Source: Pseudomonadota bacterium (GTDB lineage Bacteria > Pseudomonadota > Alphaproteobacteria > Azospirillales > Azospirillaceae). From it: DNA of 64,000 nucleotides. The stretch spans positions 1-64,000 of the forward strand of contig JAFAFA010000076.1 in assembly GCA_023423695.1 (NCBI GenBank), read 5' to 3'. The first letter of the stretch is position 1. Every line of letters begins with the position of its first letter. Under the pieces are notes generated by a model, which saw only the letters and a program-made list of their open reading frames with translations, was not told where the DNA came from and made no database searches. Shown piece by piece: positions 6,772-16,156 of this stretch. Made by a program: the position numbers and the translations under genes.

Positions 6772-9312
6772 ATGGATCCGATCGTCATTTCCGTTGATCG
6801 TGGCGACCATGCGGAGCGCCTGGGCGCGAATGAGCGGCTTCAGGTGCAAGCATATGGGCAGGTGACCGGCTATCTGCGGACGTCACTCGCCCAGGCGCAG
6901 CGGTTGATGGATCGCGAAGGCCGGTCGGCCGAATGGCAGGATGGCCGGGAACTGCCGCGGGTGCATGATGCGATCTTCATCGAAGGCGGGCGCGGGACCG
7001 GCAAGACGGCCTTCATCCTGAATCTCGGTTCCCAGGTCCCGGAAGCCGACGCCAGACGGATCCATTTCTGCGAACCGATCGACCCGACGCTGCTGAACGA
7101 CGGCGAGAGCTTCCTGAACGTCGTGATCGCCAAGCTGCACGACGAGGTGAAGCAGCGCTCCGTCAGGTCCGAGCGGCAAGACCGTAGCCACACCGATCAC
7201 AAGGCTTCCTATTACGAGGCTCTGGAGGCGGTTTCCCATGGCATGGAGGCATTGGAGGGCAAGGACCAGGCGCCCGGCATGGAGCGCATCCTGGTGCACC
7301 GCAACGGCCTTGGCCTGCACCGCCACCTGCACCGCTTCTACCGGGAGGTCTGCCATGCCCTGGATTGCGATCTGCTGGTGCTGCCGGTCGACGATGCCGA
7401 CATGGCACCCCATTGGGCCTTCGAAATCCTCGACGTCATTCGCCGATACTTCGCCTGCCCGCTGATCGTTCCGGTGGTGACTGGCGACATCCGTCAATAC
7501 CGGCACATCGTTGCCCGCGAGTTCAATGAGAAGCTGAACAAAAACGCCGATCCGAAGTATGACCGGATCGCCGATCTGGCGGAGCAGTATCTCAACAAGG
7601 TGCTGCCCATCCATCGCCGCACGCGGCTGCTGACGGTGCCGGAACTGCTGGAGCGGCACACGCTGTCCGTCAAGCAAGGCGAGCGGTCGATCCGTTTCAC
7701 CACCTTCCGCAATTTCTACAAGCACGTCATCTATCACCGGACCAACGGTGACGAGAGCAGCCAGCCGCCCTTCCTGCCCGACACCACCCGCGGGCTGATC
7801 CAATGGCTGCTCGCCACGGCCAAGCCGATCCTCGACGTGGAAGCGCTTCGCGTCATCGAAGCAGACAATTTGGACGATCTGGAAAAGGAAGTTCGCGACG
7901 TCGCCAGGAAGTTGTGGGAAAATCCGGACGAAGAGGCGCGCGGTCAGTTCCGCCAAATCGTGGAGGCGGTCAGCGCCTATAATTCCAGCACTGGGCGGTG
8001 GCCGGATTATCACCGTGGACAGGCCGATCTGCGGATTGCCGAATCGGTGTTCTTCAGCCGGCCGGCATGGCCGTTACGCAATATGGTATGGTTCGACGCC
8101 CTGCGGCAACCTGAGGACCAGGTGGTCTATGAGTGGACGCGAGCGGTTACAGAGGCGCTGGTGGCGGCGAACAACCCGATCCCGCCCGAGCACAAGTTTC
8201 CGCGAACCCTGGCACCCTTTCCTCCGCTCGAACCGTTCAGCGTCGATGCGATCTTCTCAAAGGGCGACATGGCGGGGGTGACCGACCCCGAAGCAAGATT
8301 CCTTGCCCGTGTGTTCAGCTACAACAACTATTATTCAAGCTACCAGACCACCAACCTGGTCTTCTTCGGGCGGGCTTTCGAAATCGTGATCTCCTCGTTG
8401 CTGGGCCGCTACGACGAGACTATCTGCGCCCGCATCCTGCGTGACGCCCCCTATCATTCCTATTTCCGGGCCTTTCCCACCAAGACGCTGGACGATGTCG
8501 GCGAAGCGGAAATCGCTGCGATGGCCGGAGACGAGGGGAGGGACGAGTTTCTCAACGCATTCGTCGCGAACGTGCGGAAGTGGCAGACGGAACATGTCGA
8601 CGCCCTCCCATCCGCACAACTTGTGCAGAAGGCGATGAACAAGGCGTTCAGCGTCTTCGTCCAGATGAAGCAGCGGCGCATCCTGACCGGAGATTCGCTC
8701 TTCGACGTCATCGACCGCTGTCGCCGGGTCCTGCTCAACAGCTTCGCCAGCTTCGAAAAGAGCCCGCTCGACGGCGACCCGATCATCGTTCGCCAGAATG
8801 TCGCGCTTGAGAAACACCCGACTGAACCCCGGGCCGGCGAGTGGGAAAACGATCCGTCGTTCAGGGTCAACGTCAGGCCTTTGCTTGTGGAAGGAACCGT
8901 CACGCGAGCAATTCACGCACATCCCCTTTTCGGAGTGCTCGGACGGAGTGGCGGCGCCGCGAGGGCGTTGATGGTGCGCTCCACCTCGGGTGGCGCAACG
9001 AGCGTTCCAAACGGCCAGACACCGGATGGCCCGGAAGAGGTCACGACGCCGGGAATTCGTCTGCGTCGCATAGTTGCCGATCATAAGCGCAATATCGACG
9101 CGGCTACGAAAGGCATCAAAAGCGATACCCTCCGAATTGCCGTTGTTTCTGTGATTGAGACAATAAAAAAAGACAAGCAATCAAGGGAGATAAGAAGATA
9201 TATTATAAATTCTCGACGGCGCAACAAGATGAGCGTTTCCCTTCAGGACCTTCTTAACGCTATTCAGGCACAAGGCGTGGAGGATCACTTCAACAACTGG
9301 CTCAACTCATGA
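6772..9312 (+). CDS. rdrA: RADAR ATPase RdrA
   Basis: An 846-residue P-loop NTPase. Walker A is GGRGTGKT at residues 72-79 and Walker B is LLVLPVDDAD at 201-210, followed by a Ser/Thr-containing strand (VPVVTGD) in sensor-1 position. The remainder is a long, mostly helical region with no other recognised domain. Size, ATPase position and 4-nt overlap with a large adenosine-deaminase-like gene match RdrA of RADAR, an anti-phage system in which RdrA and RdrB assemble into a large complex. The start is preceded by a good ribosome site. The 3' end (about 9140-9215) is AT-rich and Lys/Arg-rich, unlike the rest, which suggests foreign origin. Confidence rests on the gene pair; a generic AAA+/KAP-type ATPase is the alternative. 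Confidence 0.82.
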   Translation: MDPIVISVDRGDHAERLGANERLQVQAYGQVTGYLRTSLAQAQRLMDREGRSAEWQDGRELPRVHDAIFIEGGRGTGKTAFILNLGSQVPEADARRIHFCEPIDPTLLNDGESFLNVVIAKLHDEVKQRSVRSERQDRSHTDHKASYYEALEAVSHGMEALEGKDQAPGMERILVHRNGLGLHRHLHRFYREVCHALDCDLLVLPVDDADMAPHWAFEILDVIRRYFACPLIVPVVTGDIRQYRHIVAREFNEKLNKNADPKYDRIADLAEQYLNKVLPIHRRTRLLTVPELLERHTLSVKQGERSIRFTTFRNFYKHVIYHRTNGDESSQPPFLPDTTRGLIQWLLATAKPILDVEALRVIEADNLDDLEKEVRDVARKLWENPDEEARGQFRQIVEAVSAYNSSTGRWPDYHRGQADLRIAESVFFSRPAWPLRNMVWFDALRQPEDQVVYEWTRAVTEALVAANNPIPPEHKFPRTLAPFPPLEPFSVDAIFSKGDMAGVTDPEARFLARVFSYNNYYSSYQTTNLVFFGRAFEIVISSLLGRYDETICARILRDAPYHSYFRAFPTKTLDDVGEAEIAAMAGDEGRDEFLNAFVANVRKWQTEHVDALPSAQLVQKAMNKAFSVFVQMKQRRILTGDSLFDVIDRCRRVLLNSFASFEKSPLDGDPIIVRQNVALEKHPTEPRAGEWENDPSFRVNVRPLLVEGTVTRAIHAHPLFGVLGRSGGAARALMVRSTSGGATSVPNGQTPDGPEEVTTPGIRLRRIVADHKRNIDAATKGIKSDTLRIAVVSVIETIKKDKQSREIRRYIINSRRRNKMSVSLQDLLNAIQAQGVEDHFNNWLNS

Positions 9313-11903
9313 TTCTTCGCACGCCACTTGACCGCCAGTCCCGCATCGTCCTGCTGCGCTCCGACCGGGTGCTGATGCGGGCGTTGCGGGCGCTGGCGGG
9401 CGGAGCGGAGCGGGAGGACTTGACCGATGCGGCGGCGCAGGCGCTGCTGGCGACGGACCCGATGCAGCTGCGCCACCGCGATGTGGAGGCGGCGCTCGAC
9501 GGGGCGTTCGGCGGCGCCGGGCGGCCGGCTGTCGAGCGGGGGATCTACCGTTTCCAGGCTCTGTACGAACTGGCCGACGAGTTCCTGTTCTTCGACGGGG
9601 ACCGGTTGACGGCGAGGCCCGAAAAGCTGCTGGACTACGCGGCGCTGATCGCCGAGGTGGAACCGGCGCTGCTGATCGGCAGCCTTCTCGCCGAACGGCT
9701 GGACACCGGCGAAGTGACCCCCGCCAGCCTGGATGCGCTGGTCGAGGTCCAATGCCCGCTGGGCATGCCGCGGCACGACGCGGGGCGGCTGCATGTGGAC
9801 AACCACGTGCATCTGGGAGGCGTCACCTCGGTCGGCCACGCGCTGATGGGATTCGCCATGGGGCGTGCCGACACGGTTTCCGGCTGGACCTTGCCCAAGA
9901 CATTCCGGGCCGTGTTCGAGACGCATCTGGAACGGCCGATGCCGGCCCTTGCCGCCGCCTTCCGGATGCTGTTCGCTTCCATCCTCCGCTGGGTGATGGC
10001 GGGGGCGGAGCCGCGGGCGGTGGAGCCTTGGAGGGAACTGGCGGCCGGACTGCGCCCGGTGGTCCATCGCGGCATGGCCGACGGCGGACCGGCGCCGCTG
10101 TCGTTCCATGCGATCGCCGAGATGGAGGGGGCATGGCCAGGCGAGGTCGGACGCACCCTGCTGACCATGGCGGCCCGCCGCGCCATCCAGGGGGATTGGA
10201 GCGGTGCCTTCCTGCTGTTCACGACGCTGATTTGCCGGCTGGACCGCCGGACGCCGATGTCGGCGCGCTCTCCGCGGCTCGCCCTGATCGGCTTCGTGCA
10301 TCTGATGCATGCCCTGCGTGATGCCATGATCATGCACGGACTCGGCCTCGACTCCTTCGTCGAATATTTCAATTCCCGGGCGCGCACGCTGCAGGCGGAC
10401 CAGTTCCGCCGGCTGCGCTGGATGATCGGCCACCACGAGCTTCGCGCCGACATCAAGACCACCTGGGTGGACCGGGCCGGCCTGCGATACTATGCCAGCG
10501 AGTCGAGCGGGGCGGCCAGGACGGAGCACCAGGACTCCCATCCCTGGCAGCGCTACCACCTTTCCTATCACTTCGTCCGCAAGGCGCCCGGACGGAGCGC
10601 CCTCACGAACGAGCACCTGCGCTTCCGGGCGCGCCGCCTGGAGATCCGGCAGGAAGCCTTCAGGCTGCGCCGCCGGCTCGCCATATCGGAGTTCCAGGAG
10701 ACGCCTGCGGTTGTGGCCGGACGCCGGGTGTGCCAGGAAATGACCAGCCGCGTCCGCAGTTTCGACGTCGCCGGCAACGAGAACGACGAGCCGATCGAAC
10801 TCTTCGCCTCCACCTTGCGCTGGCTGCGCGAGAAGCCGCTGATCCAGTTGGACCGTGGGGACCATCTGGCCCCTCGGCGTTCGCTCAGCATCCACGCCGG
10901 TGAGGATTTCGATCACCTCGTGGGTGGGCTGCGCCATCTTGATGAAACCGTGCGCTTCTGCAACATGGGGCCTGGCGACCGCATCGGGCATGCGCTGGCG
11001 CTTGGGCTTCAGCCGCGAGCCTGGGCCGAGCGGCAGGGCAGGGCCTTCGTGCCGCTGGAGACGCATTTCGACAATCTCGTCTGGCTGTGGCACCACGCGA
11101 CCACACTGTCGCGCGGGGTGGTGGCGGCCGGCGGCATCCTACCGGGGCTGGAGCGCCGCATCGCGTACTACGCCCGCCGCCTCGGCCTGCCGAACCGGGA
11201 TCCGGAGATCCACCACCGGGCTTGGGGGTGGCGCCGTAACTGCGCAATCGCGCTGGGTTTGTGGGCGGACGATTCCCGACTGAGCGATGCCCGCTATTGG
11301 GTTCCCGACGCCCGTGCCGCCACCGATGTCCGGGATCCGGCCCATCGCGAATTCATGGACTATCTGTACCAGCGTCGCCCGAACAGGGCGCAGCGGATTA
11401 CCGTCCTGCTGGGTGAGGACGGGCCGCCGGAAGACGAGCGCGATTGCTTCAGCATGCAAGACCTCGAGTTCGTCGAGGCGCTCCAGGACCATTTGATGAC
11501 CGAGTATGACACCAGGGGAATCGTCATCGAGGCATGCCCGTCTTCCAATGTCTTCATCGGGCGTATCGCCGACGTGTCGGAGCATCCCTGTTTGCGCTGG
11601 TATCCGCCGCACCCCGATCTGCTGGAGGCGGGTAGGCCGTTCAATCGCTTCGGCCTGCGCAAAGGGCCGGTCAAGCTGTGCCTGAACACCGACGATCCCG
11701 GCGTCTTTCCCACCACCATCGCCACCGAGCACCGTTTGATCGCCCATGCTGCGCGCGAGCGTTTCGGGTTGTCGCAGTGGGATGCCGAGACCTGGATAGA
11801 CCGGCTGCGTCTTATCGGTATCGCCGTATTTGACCAAGCCCACGCCGAAATCCGCTACCGTCCGGCATCATCGTCGGGCACGCCCTCTGGAAGGGACAGA
11901 TAG
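9309..11903 (+). CDS. rdrB: RADAR adenosine-deaminase-like protein RdrB
   Basis: An 864-residue protein with the full adenosine-deaminase active-site set spread over an enlarged scaffold: zinc ligands HVH at 166-168, catalytic HAGE at 529-532, His561 in RIGH, and Asp795-Asp796 in NTDDP. Ordinary adenosine deaminases have about 350 residues, so long insertions separate the motifs, as in RdrB. RdrB deaminates adenosine in RNA and/or (d)ATP during phage infection. The ATG overlaps the rdrA stop in ATGA, implying translational coupling. No SLATT or Csx27-like membrane gene follows, as it does in some RADAR loci. No terminator is evident in the 165 nt before the next gene. Confidence 0.85.
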   Translation: MILRTPLDRQSRIVLLRSDRVLMRALRALAGGAEREDLTDAAAQALLATDPMQLRHRDVEAALDGAFGGAGRPAVERGIYRFQALYELADEFLFFDGDRLTARPEKLLDYAALIAEVEPALLIGSLLAERLDTGEVTPASLDALVEVQCPLGMPRHDAGRLHVDNHVHLGGVTSVGHALMGFAMGRADTVSGWTLPKTFRAVFETHLERPMPALAAAFRMLFASILRWVMAGAEPRAVEPWRELAAGLRPVVHRGMADGGPAPLSFHAIAEMEGAWPGEVGRTLLTMAARRAIQGDWSGAFLLFTTLICRLDRRTPMSARSPRLALIGFVHLMHALRDAMIMHGLGLDSFVEYFNSRARTLQADQFRRLRWMIGHHELRADIKTTWVDRAGLRYYASESSGAARTEHQDSHPWQRYHLSYHFVRKAPGRSALTNEHLRFRARRLEIRQEAFRLRRRLAISEFQETPAVVAGRRVCQEMTSRVRSFDVAGNENDEPIELFASTLRWLREKPLIQLDRGDHLAPRRSLSIHAGEDFDHLVGGLRHLDETVRFCNMGPGDRIGHALALGLQPRAWAERQGRAFVPLETHFDNLVWLWHHATTLSRGVVAAGGILPGLERRIAYYARRLGLPNRDPEIHHRAWGWRRNCAIALGLWADDSRLSDARYWVPDARAATDVRDPAHREFMDYLYQRRPNRAQRITVLLGEDGPPEDERDCFSMQDLEFVEALQDHLMTEYDTRGIVIEACPSSNVFIGRIADVSEHPCLRWYPPHPDLLEAGRPFNRFGLRKGPVKLCLNTDDPGVFPTTIATEHRLIAHAARERFGLSQWDAETWIDRLRLIGIAVFDQAHAEIRYRPASSSGTPSGRDR

Positions 11904-12068
11904 GCATTCAATTGCCCTTGGGTCCGATTGAGGTGGCGAACGACGGCTATCGAGTTCGCGATCACCCCGGGCGCGGCCGGATCGCGGGGACGTCGGTCGA
12001 TCCGAGCGGTTATCAGGCTACGTTCGGCGTCAGCACCGTCTGTCTCGTGATCGCCGCCCGTCCGGCCC

Positions 12069-12965
12069 TCATGTGCCCCGGTGGCGCAGCGCGTCGACGA
12101 GCAGGGCGAAGGCCGGCGAGGACTGCCGCCGGCTCGGGTAGTACAGGTGGTATCCGGACCAGAGGGGGCACCAGTCCTCCAGCACGCGCCGGAGGCGTCC
12201 TTCCTCGAGATGCGGCCTCGCCAGATCCTCAGGCACATGGGCGAGCCCGAAGCCGGCCACCGCTGCGTTGAGGATGTGAAGGATGCTGTTGAAGACGAGT
12301 TGGCCGTCCACCCGCACCCGCAGTTCGTGGCCGTCCTTCTCGAACTCCCACGCATAGATCCCCCCGTGCGTGGGAAGCCGCAAAGTGACGCAGGTGTGGC
12401 CGATCAGGTCCTGCGGCGTCCCCGGCACCGGGTGCCCGGCAAAATAGGAGGGCGCTCCAACCACCGCGAAACGGATGTCGGGCCCGATCCGCGCCGAGAT
12501 CATGTCCTTGGCCACCTGTTCGCCGAGGCGGACGCCGGCGTCATACCGCTCGGCCACGATATCGGACAGGCCGTAGTCGTTGATGAGTTCGACCTTGATG
12601 TCCGGATACGCGCGCAGGAACGGCTGCAGCTTCGGCCAGAGGAGGACGTCGATCGCGTAATCGGTGGCGGTGATCCGGATGGAGCCGGCCGGGGTGTCCC
12701 GGAACTCGCTCAGGGCGTCGAGTTCGGCCTCGATCTCGTCGAAGCGGGGACCGATGGTCAGCAGCAGGCGTTCGCCCGCGTCCGTCGGGGAGACGCTGCG
12801 GGTGGTGCGGGTCAGCAGCCGAATGCCGAGCCGCTCCTCGAGCTGGCGGACGGTATGGCTGAGTGCCGACTGCGAGACGCCGAGCTTGGCGGCCGCCCTG
12901 GTGAAGCTCTGCTCCCGCGCGACGGCCAGGAAGGCGATGAGATCGTTGACGTTCTCGCGCGGCAT
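12069..12965 (-). CDS. LysR-family transcriptional regulator
   Basis: A 298-residue LysR-type regulator. The N-terminal winged helix-turn-helix (about residues 5-65) contains FTRAAAKLGVSQSALSHTV; a LysR substrate-binding domain occupies about 90-290. The ATG at 12965 is preferred because it gives the usual short lead before the helix-turn-helix and follows AAGGGC. An upstream in-frame GTG would add 13 residues. It is divergent from the cupin gene at 13168, the usual arrangement for a LysR protein and its target, so it probably controls the cupin and perhaps the MBL gene beyond. The effector cannot be told from sequence. Confidence 0.9.
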   Translation of the reverse strand: MPRENVNDLIAFLAVAREQSFTRAAAKLGVSQSALSHTVRQLEERLGIRLLTRTTRSVSPTDAGERLLLTIGPRFDEIEAELDALSEFRDTPAGSIRITATDYAIDVLLWPKLQPFLRAYPDIKVELINDYGLSDIVAERYDAGVRLGEQVAKDMISARIGPDIRFAVVGAPSYFAGHPVPGTPQDLIGHTCVTLRLPTHGGIYAWEFEKDGHELRVRVDGQLVFNSILHILNAAVAGFGLAHVPEDLARPHLEEGRLRRVLEDWCPLWSGYHLYYPSRRQSSPAFALLVDALRHRGT

Positions 12966-13167
12966 CGAAGAAGCCCTTTCATGGGATCGGGCGAGTTCCG
13001 GCACTGTAGCGGAAACCGGGCCGTCACGTTATCGCCATCCCGCACATCATTCATGAGCGGTATCGATAGACCCATGTGCGATCCAGCACCTATTCGCCGG
13101 CGCCTGCACCGACCAGATTATCGCTCGACAGCAGCCCCACATGTGCAGCGACCGGAGGATCGAAACC

Positions 13168-13563
13168 ATGAACATCACACGCGTCGGCTCGCAGCCGTCC
13201 ACCAAGGGGCCGGAAGAGTGGTTCACCGGCACGGTCCGCATCGACCCGCTCTTCCAGGCGAACGCCCCTGCACGCGCGATGGCCGCCAGCGTCACGTTCG
13301 AGCCCGGCGCCCGAACCGCTTGGCACACCCATCCGCTGGGGCAGACCCTGATCGTCACGGCCGGCGTCGGCAGGGTGCAGCGGGAGGGAGGCCCGGTCGA
13401 GGAGATCCGTCCCGGCGACGTGATCTGGTTTCCTCCCGGGGAGAAGCACTGGCACGGCGCCTCGCCCACCACCTTCATGACGCACATCGCCATCCAGGAG
13501 CAGCTCGACGGCAAGGCTGTCGACTGGATGGAGAAGGTCACCGACGAGCAGTACCGCAAGTAA
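13168..13563 (+). CDS. single-domain cupin of the hydroxynitrile-lyase-like family
   Basis: A 131-residue single cupin domain. Motif 1 has WHTHPLGQT with metal ligands His-X-His and Gln; motif 2 has PGDVIWFPPGEKHWHG with the last His ligand. The sequence strongly resembles the small Mn/Fe cupins that include the hydroxynitrile lyase from Granulicella, often annotated as (R)-mandelonitrile lyase or carboxymuconolactone-type cupin. Most relatives have no proven substrate. A GGAGG site precedes the ATG chosen here; the longer frame starting at 13141 lacks one. It is divergent from the LysR gene, which likely regulates it. Confidence 0.85.
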   Translation: MNITRVGSQPSTKGPEEWFTGTVRIDPLFQANAPARAMAASVTFEPGARTAWHTHPLGQTLIVTAGVGRVQREGGPVEEIRPGDVIWFPPGEKHWHGASPTTFMTHIAIQEQLDGKAVDWMEKVTDEQYRK

Positions 13564-13710
13564 GCGAAGCGGATCGGCGAAGGCCCCGCCCGTCCGCGGG
13601 ATGCAAACGCGTTGCATGGTTTCAAGTGAAACGATATGGTTGGGCCAACCGATCAATTGCGGCCATATCGGACGATGCTTCGATGGAGGCCGCGCCTGGG
13701 GAGAAACGGG

Positions 13711-14661
13711 ATGTCCAAGAACTTTGCCTCGCATGCCGACCTGGAGGAAAAGGCGGTCAGCTTCGACCGACTGTCAGACAACGCCTATGCCTATACGGCG
13801 GAGGGCGATCCCAACACCGGTATCGTCATCGGCGACGACGCGGTGATGGTGATCGACACCCAGGCGACGCCGGTGATGGCGCAGGACGTCATCCGCCGCA
13901 TCCGCGAGGTCACCGACAAGCCGATCCGCCATGTCGTGCTGTCGCATTACCATGCGGTGCGCGTGCTGGGCGCGTCCGGCTATGCGCCGGAGCAGATCAT
14001 CGCCAGCGAGGACACCCGCGACCTGATCGTCGAGCGCGGCGAAGCCGACATGGCGAGCGAGATCGGACGCTTCCCCCGCCTGTTCCGCGCCGTCGAATCG
14101 GTCCCCGGTCTCACTTGGCCGACCATCACCTTCCGCGGCCACATGACGATGTGGCTGGGCTCGCTGGAGGTGCAGTTGCTGCAACTCGGCCGTGGCCACA
14201 GCAAGGGCGACACGGTGGTGTGGCTGCCGCAGCAGAAGATCCTGTTCTCCGGCGACCTCGTCGAATACGGCGCCACGCCCTATTGCGGCGACGCCTATTT
14301 CACCCATTGGCCGGCGACGCTCGACGCCATCGCCGCGCTGAAGCCGGAAAAGCTGGTGCCCGGCCGAGGCGCCGCCCTGACCACGTCGGAACAGGTGGAG
14401 GAGGGGCTGCGCGGCACCCGCGCCTTCACCAGCGAACTGTTCGAACTGGTGAAGCAGGGTGTCGCCGCCGGCAAGGATCTGCGGGCGATCTACAAGGACA
14501 CCTACGCCGCGCTGAAGCCGAAATTCGGCCATTGGGTGATCTTCGACCACTGCATGCCCTTCAACGTCACCCGCGCCTATGACGAGGCGACGCAGTACCC
14601 CGACCCCCGCATCTGGACCGCCGAGCGCGACCTGGAGATGTGGCGCCAGCTGGAGGGCTGA
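13711..14661 (+). CDS. MBL-fold protein with altered metal motif
   Basis: A 316-residue MBL-fold protein. In place of the canonical HxHxDH it has HYHAVR, so the first two His remain but Asp and the third His are replaced. The downstream ligands GRGHSKGD and FSGD are present. The family (SoxH or quinoprotein-relay-like MBL proteins) occurs widely in alphaproteobacteria with this variant. It follows the cupin by 147 nt in the same direction and is convergent with tyrS, whose end is 15 nt away. The start at 13711 was chosen for the purine-rich GGGGAGAAACGGG just upstream. Substrate is unknown. Confidence 0.8.
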   Translation: MSKNFASHADLEEKAVSFDRLSDNAYAYTAEGDPNTGIVIGDDAVMVIDTQATPVMAQDVIRRIREVTDKPIRHVVLSHYHAVRVLGASGYAPEQIIASEDTRDLIVERGEADMASEIGRFPRLFRAVESVPGLTWPTITFRGHMTMWLGSLEVQLLQLGRGHSKGDTVVWLPQQKILFSGDLVEYGATPYCGDAYFTHWPATLDAIAALKPEKLVPGRGAALTTSEQVEEGLRGTRAFTSELFELVKQGVAAGKDLRAIYKDTYAALKPKFGHWVIFDHCMPFNVTRAYDEATQYPDPRIWTAERDLEMWRQLEG

Positions 14662-14676
14662 CGCCACCGGCCCTGA

Positions 14677-15921
14677 TCAGGGGGTCAGAAGCACGCGGAC
14701 ATGGCGCTTGCGGCCGGCCGACAGGACGGCGGTGGCGGTGAGCGCCGCCGCCTCGTCGGTCACCGGCTCGCCGTCCAGCCGGGCGCCGCCTTCGCGGATC
14801 AGGCGGCGTGCCGCGCCTTTCGAGGCGCACAGGCCGGCCGCCACCAGCGCGTCGACCAGCGGCACGCCGTCGGCCCCCTCGCGCCGCAGGGTGACTTCCG
14901 GCAGGCCGTCGCCGTTCGCCGCGAAGGGCGACCCGGCCGCCGCGGCCGCCTTTTCGGCCTCCGCCGTCCCGTGGCACAGGCGGGTGGCCTCGGTCGCCAG
15001 GACGATCTTCGCCTCGTTGATCTCGGCTCCCTGGAGCCGCTCCAGCCGGGCGATCTCGTCCAGCGGCAGTTCGGTGAACAGGCGCAGGAAGCGGCCGACA
15101 TCGGCATCCTCGGTGTTGCGCCAGAACTGCCAGAAGTCGAAGGGGCTGCGGGCATCGGCGTTCAGCCACACCGCGCCACCGGCGGTCTTGCCCATCTTGG
15201 TGCCCGACGCGGTGGTCAGCAGCGGCGTGGTCAGGCCGAACAGCTCGCGCCGTTCCACCCGGCGGGCCAGCTCGATGCCGTTGACGATGTTGCCCCACTG
15301 GTCCGACCCGCCCATCTGGAGCAGGCAGCCGTGCCGCCGCGACAGCTCCAGGAAATCATAGGCCTGGAGGATCATGTAGTTGAACTCCAGGAAGGTCAGC
15401 GGCTGCTCGCGCTCCATGCGCTGGCGCACCGACTCGAAGCTCAGCATGCGGTTGATGGTGAAATGGCGGCCGACGTCGCGCAGGAAGGGCACGTAATCCA
15501 GCCCGTCCAGCCAGTCGGCATTGTCCACCATCATGGCGTCGGCCGGTCCATCCCCGAAGGTCATGTACTGGCCGAAGACGCGGCGCAGCCCTGCGGCGTT
15601 GGCGGCGATCTGCGCGTCGTCCAGCATCGGCCGCGTGGTGTCGCGGAAGCTGGGGTCGCCGATCTTGGTGGTGCCGCCGCCGATCAGCACGATCGGGCGG
15701 TTGCCGGTGCGCTGAAGCCAGCGCAGCGCCATGATCGACAGCAGATGCCCGACATGCAGGCTGGCCGCCGTGGCGTCGAAGCCGACATAGGCGGTCAGCA
15801 CGCCGCCCGGCGCCGCGCCGGCAAGGCCCGACAGGTCGGCGGCCGGGTCGCTGCACTGATGAAGGAAGCCGCGCTCGCGCAGGATGCGGAGGAACTCGGC
15901 GGCGCTGGATTTGGAAGACAT
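14677..15921 (-). CDS. tyrS: tyrosyl-tRNA synthetase
   Basis: A 414-residue class I aminoacyl-tRNA synthetase that charges tRNA-Tyr in the cytoplasm. The HIGH-type motif HVGH is at residues 56-59 and the KMSKS-type motif KMGKT at 242-246. The core has the bacterial TyrRS stretch DQWGNI, and a C-terminal S4-like RNA-binding domain spans about residues 345-410. Length is normal for the TyrRS group lacking long insertions. It stands alone, convergent with the MBL gene; the 235-nt gap on its 5' side shows no T-box or other leader. Confidence 0.97.
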   Translation of the reverse strand: MSSKSSAAEFLRILRERGFLHQCSDPAADLSGLAGAAPGGVLTAYVGFDATAASLHVGHLLSIMALRWLQRTGNRPIVLIGGGTTKIGDPSFRDTTRPMLDDAQIAANAAGLRRVFGQYMTFGDGPADAMMVDNADWLDGLDYVPFLRDVGRHFTINRMLSFESVRQRMEREQPLTFLEFNYMILQAYDFLELSRRHGCLLQMGGSDQWGNIVNGIELARRVERRELFGLTTPLLTTASGTKMGKTAGGAVWLNADARSPFDFWQFWRNTEDADVGRFLRLFTELPLDEIARLERLQGAEINEAKIVLATEATRLCHGTAEAEKAAAAAGSPFAANGDGLPEVTLRREGADGVPLVDALVAAGLCASKGAARRLIREGGARLDGEPVTDEAAALTATAVLSAGRKRHVRVLLTP

Positions 15922-16156
15922 GGGACAGGTCTCTTGCGGATGGACCGTTGCCGTCCGGAGACTGTCTCTATCGGGAAGAGGACCATGGCCGCCGGACTTG
16001 CGACGGCATGGTTTCGGGTATGACCGATCAACGCCGCGCTATGTGAGCGGCGGATAATACATCGGAGCGGTGAGGGCGATGCGGTCGGTCATGGAGCCTT
16101 CACTACACCGGTATGCCGGAAAGGTCCACCCCCGGCAGCTCAATGCTGGCAACCGC

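Noticed and set aside
6540..6797. An 85-codon frame in the RADAR divergent region
   Set aside because: It overlaps the rdrA promoter, ribosome site and start, has no ribosome site of its own, and resembles nothing known.
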